64,000 nucleotides of DNA, from the NCBI GenBank assembly GCA_029339505.1, contig JAQISU010000179.1, positions 17,298,001 to 17,362,000 on the forward strand. The letters are read 5' to 3'. Under the pieces are notes generated by a model, which was given only the letters and a program-made list of their open reading frames with translations, was not told the DNA's origin and made no database searches. This DNA comes from Unio delphinus (taxonomy: Eukaryota; Mollusca; Bivalvia; Unionida; Unionidae). Position numbers and translations under genes: made by a program. Positions 63,865 to 64,000 of the stretch are shown here, piece by piece; position 1 is the stretch's first letter; each line of letters begins with the position of its first letter.

Positions 63865-64000
63865 GCCAAGGTCAACATTATAGGGGTGAAGAATACGAGA
63901 ATAGTCAATTGCATACTACTGTTAATCCAGAGTTTATGGCTAACTATAGAACCACCATCGAGGATACAGCTATAGAAATCTCAAACAAATGTCAGCAAGA
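63865..64000 (+). CDS. Predicted exon of the RIG-I-like gene, runs off window
   Basis: TTCGCAG precedes an open phase-1 frame with HYRGEEYENSQLHTT and VNPEFMANYRTTIEDTAI that continues to the last base. The helicase domain expected of a RIG-I-like receptor would lie beyond the window. Confidence 0.45.

Overview
This window is AT-rich eukaryotic genomic DNA, very probably from a marine invertebrate. A mollusc-like host is my inference from the mix of Polinton elements, a tRNA-headed SINE, abundant micro- and minisatellites, and a RIG-I-like antiviral gene with short exons and GT-AG introns. There are no bacterial operons. Most of the coding capacity belongs to two large virus-like Maverick/Polinton (adintovirus-like) DNA elements.

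Layout. Bases 1-5131 hold a foldback-type inverted repeat (arms about 134-853 and 3405-3981), a SINE copy, a minisatellite, microsatellites and a 39-bp satellite. Element 1 (5132-20374, 15.2 kb) sits inside that satellite, flanked by the 5-bp target duplication GAAGC. Bases 20375-30775 are host repeats: the rest of the satellite, a 36-bp and a 46-bp tandem repeat, ATGT microsatellites, SINE copies, a near-perfect 73-bp hairpin and a broken non-LTR retrotransposon. Element 2 (30781-45561, 14.8 kb) lies in the opposite orientation, flanked by the 5-bp duplication AGATT. Bases 45567-64000 contain a host gene on the + strand, with short exons, an array of about 2-kb tandem duplications that each carry an exon pair, and two CARD domains of RIG-I/MDA5 type.

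Gene plan of both elements, in element 1 order: penton-like structural protein, small membrane protein, fibre-like coiled-coil protein, adenain-like cysteine protease, small hydrophobic core protein, double-jelly-roll major capsid protein, two further minor structural-type proteins, a non-coding hairpin, a small unknown protein, a NUMOD/HNH endonuclease and a Cys-rich zinc-binding protein (all on one strand). These are followed by a divergent replication gene that fuses a family-B-polymerase-like core to an SF1 helicase, a small HNH protein, a Polinton integrase, a parvovirus-type PLA2 domain, a DUF5679-like zinc ribbon and an A32/FtsK-like packaging ATPase. Together these could replicate, integrate, package and mature a virion. 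Neither copy is fully intact. Element 1 has a broken ATPase. Element 2 has broken capsid, fibre, zinc-ribbon, endonuclease and other genes but an open ATPase. Many breaks fall in homopolymer runs, so assembly error cannot be excluded for those.

Most notable signals: the polymerase-helicase fusion; a non-coding hairpin between the structural and replication modules whose stem shows compensatory changes between the two elements around a conserved AT-rich loop (candidate origin); completely different terminal repeats on otherwise homologous elements; and a RIG-I-like gene with an in-frame stop between its two CARDs, in whose putative intron element 2 sits about 34 bp upstream of a splice acceptor.
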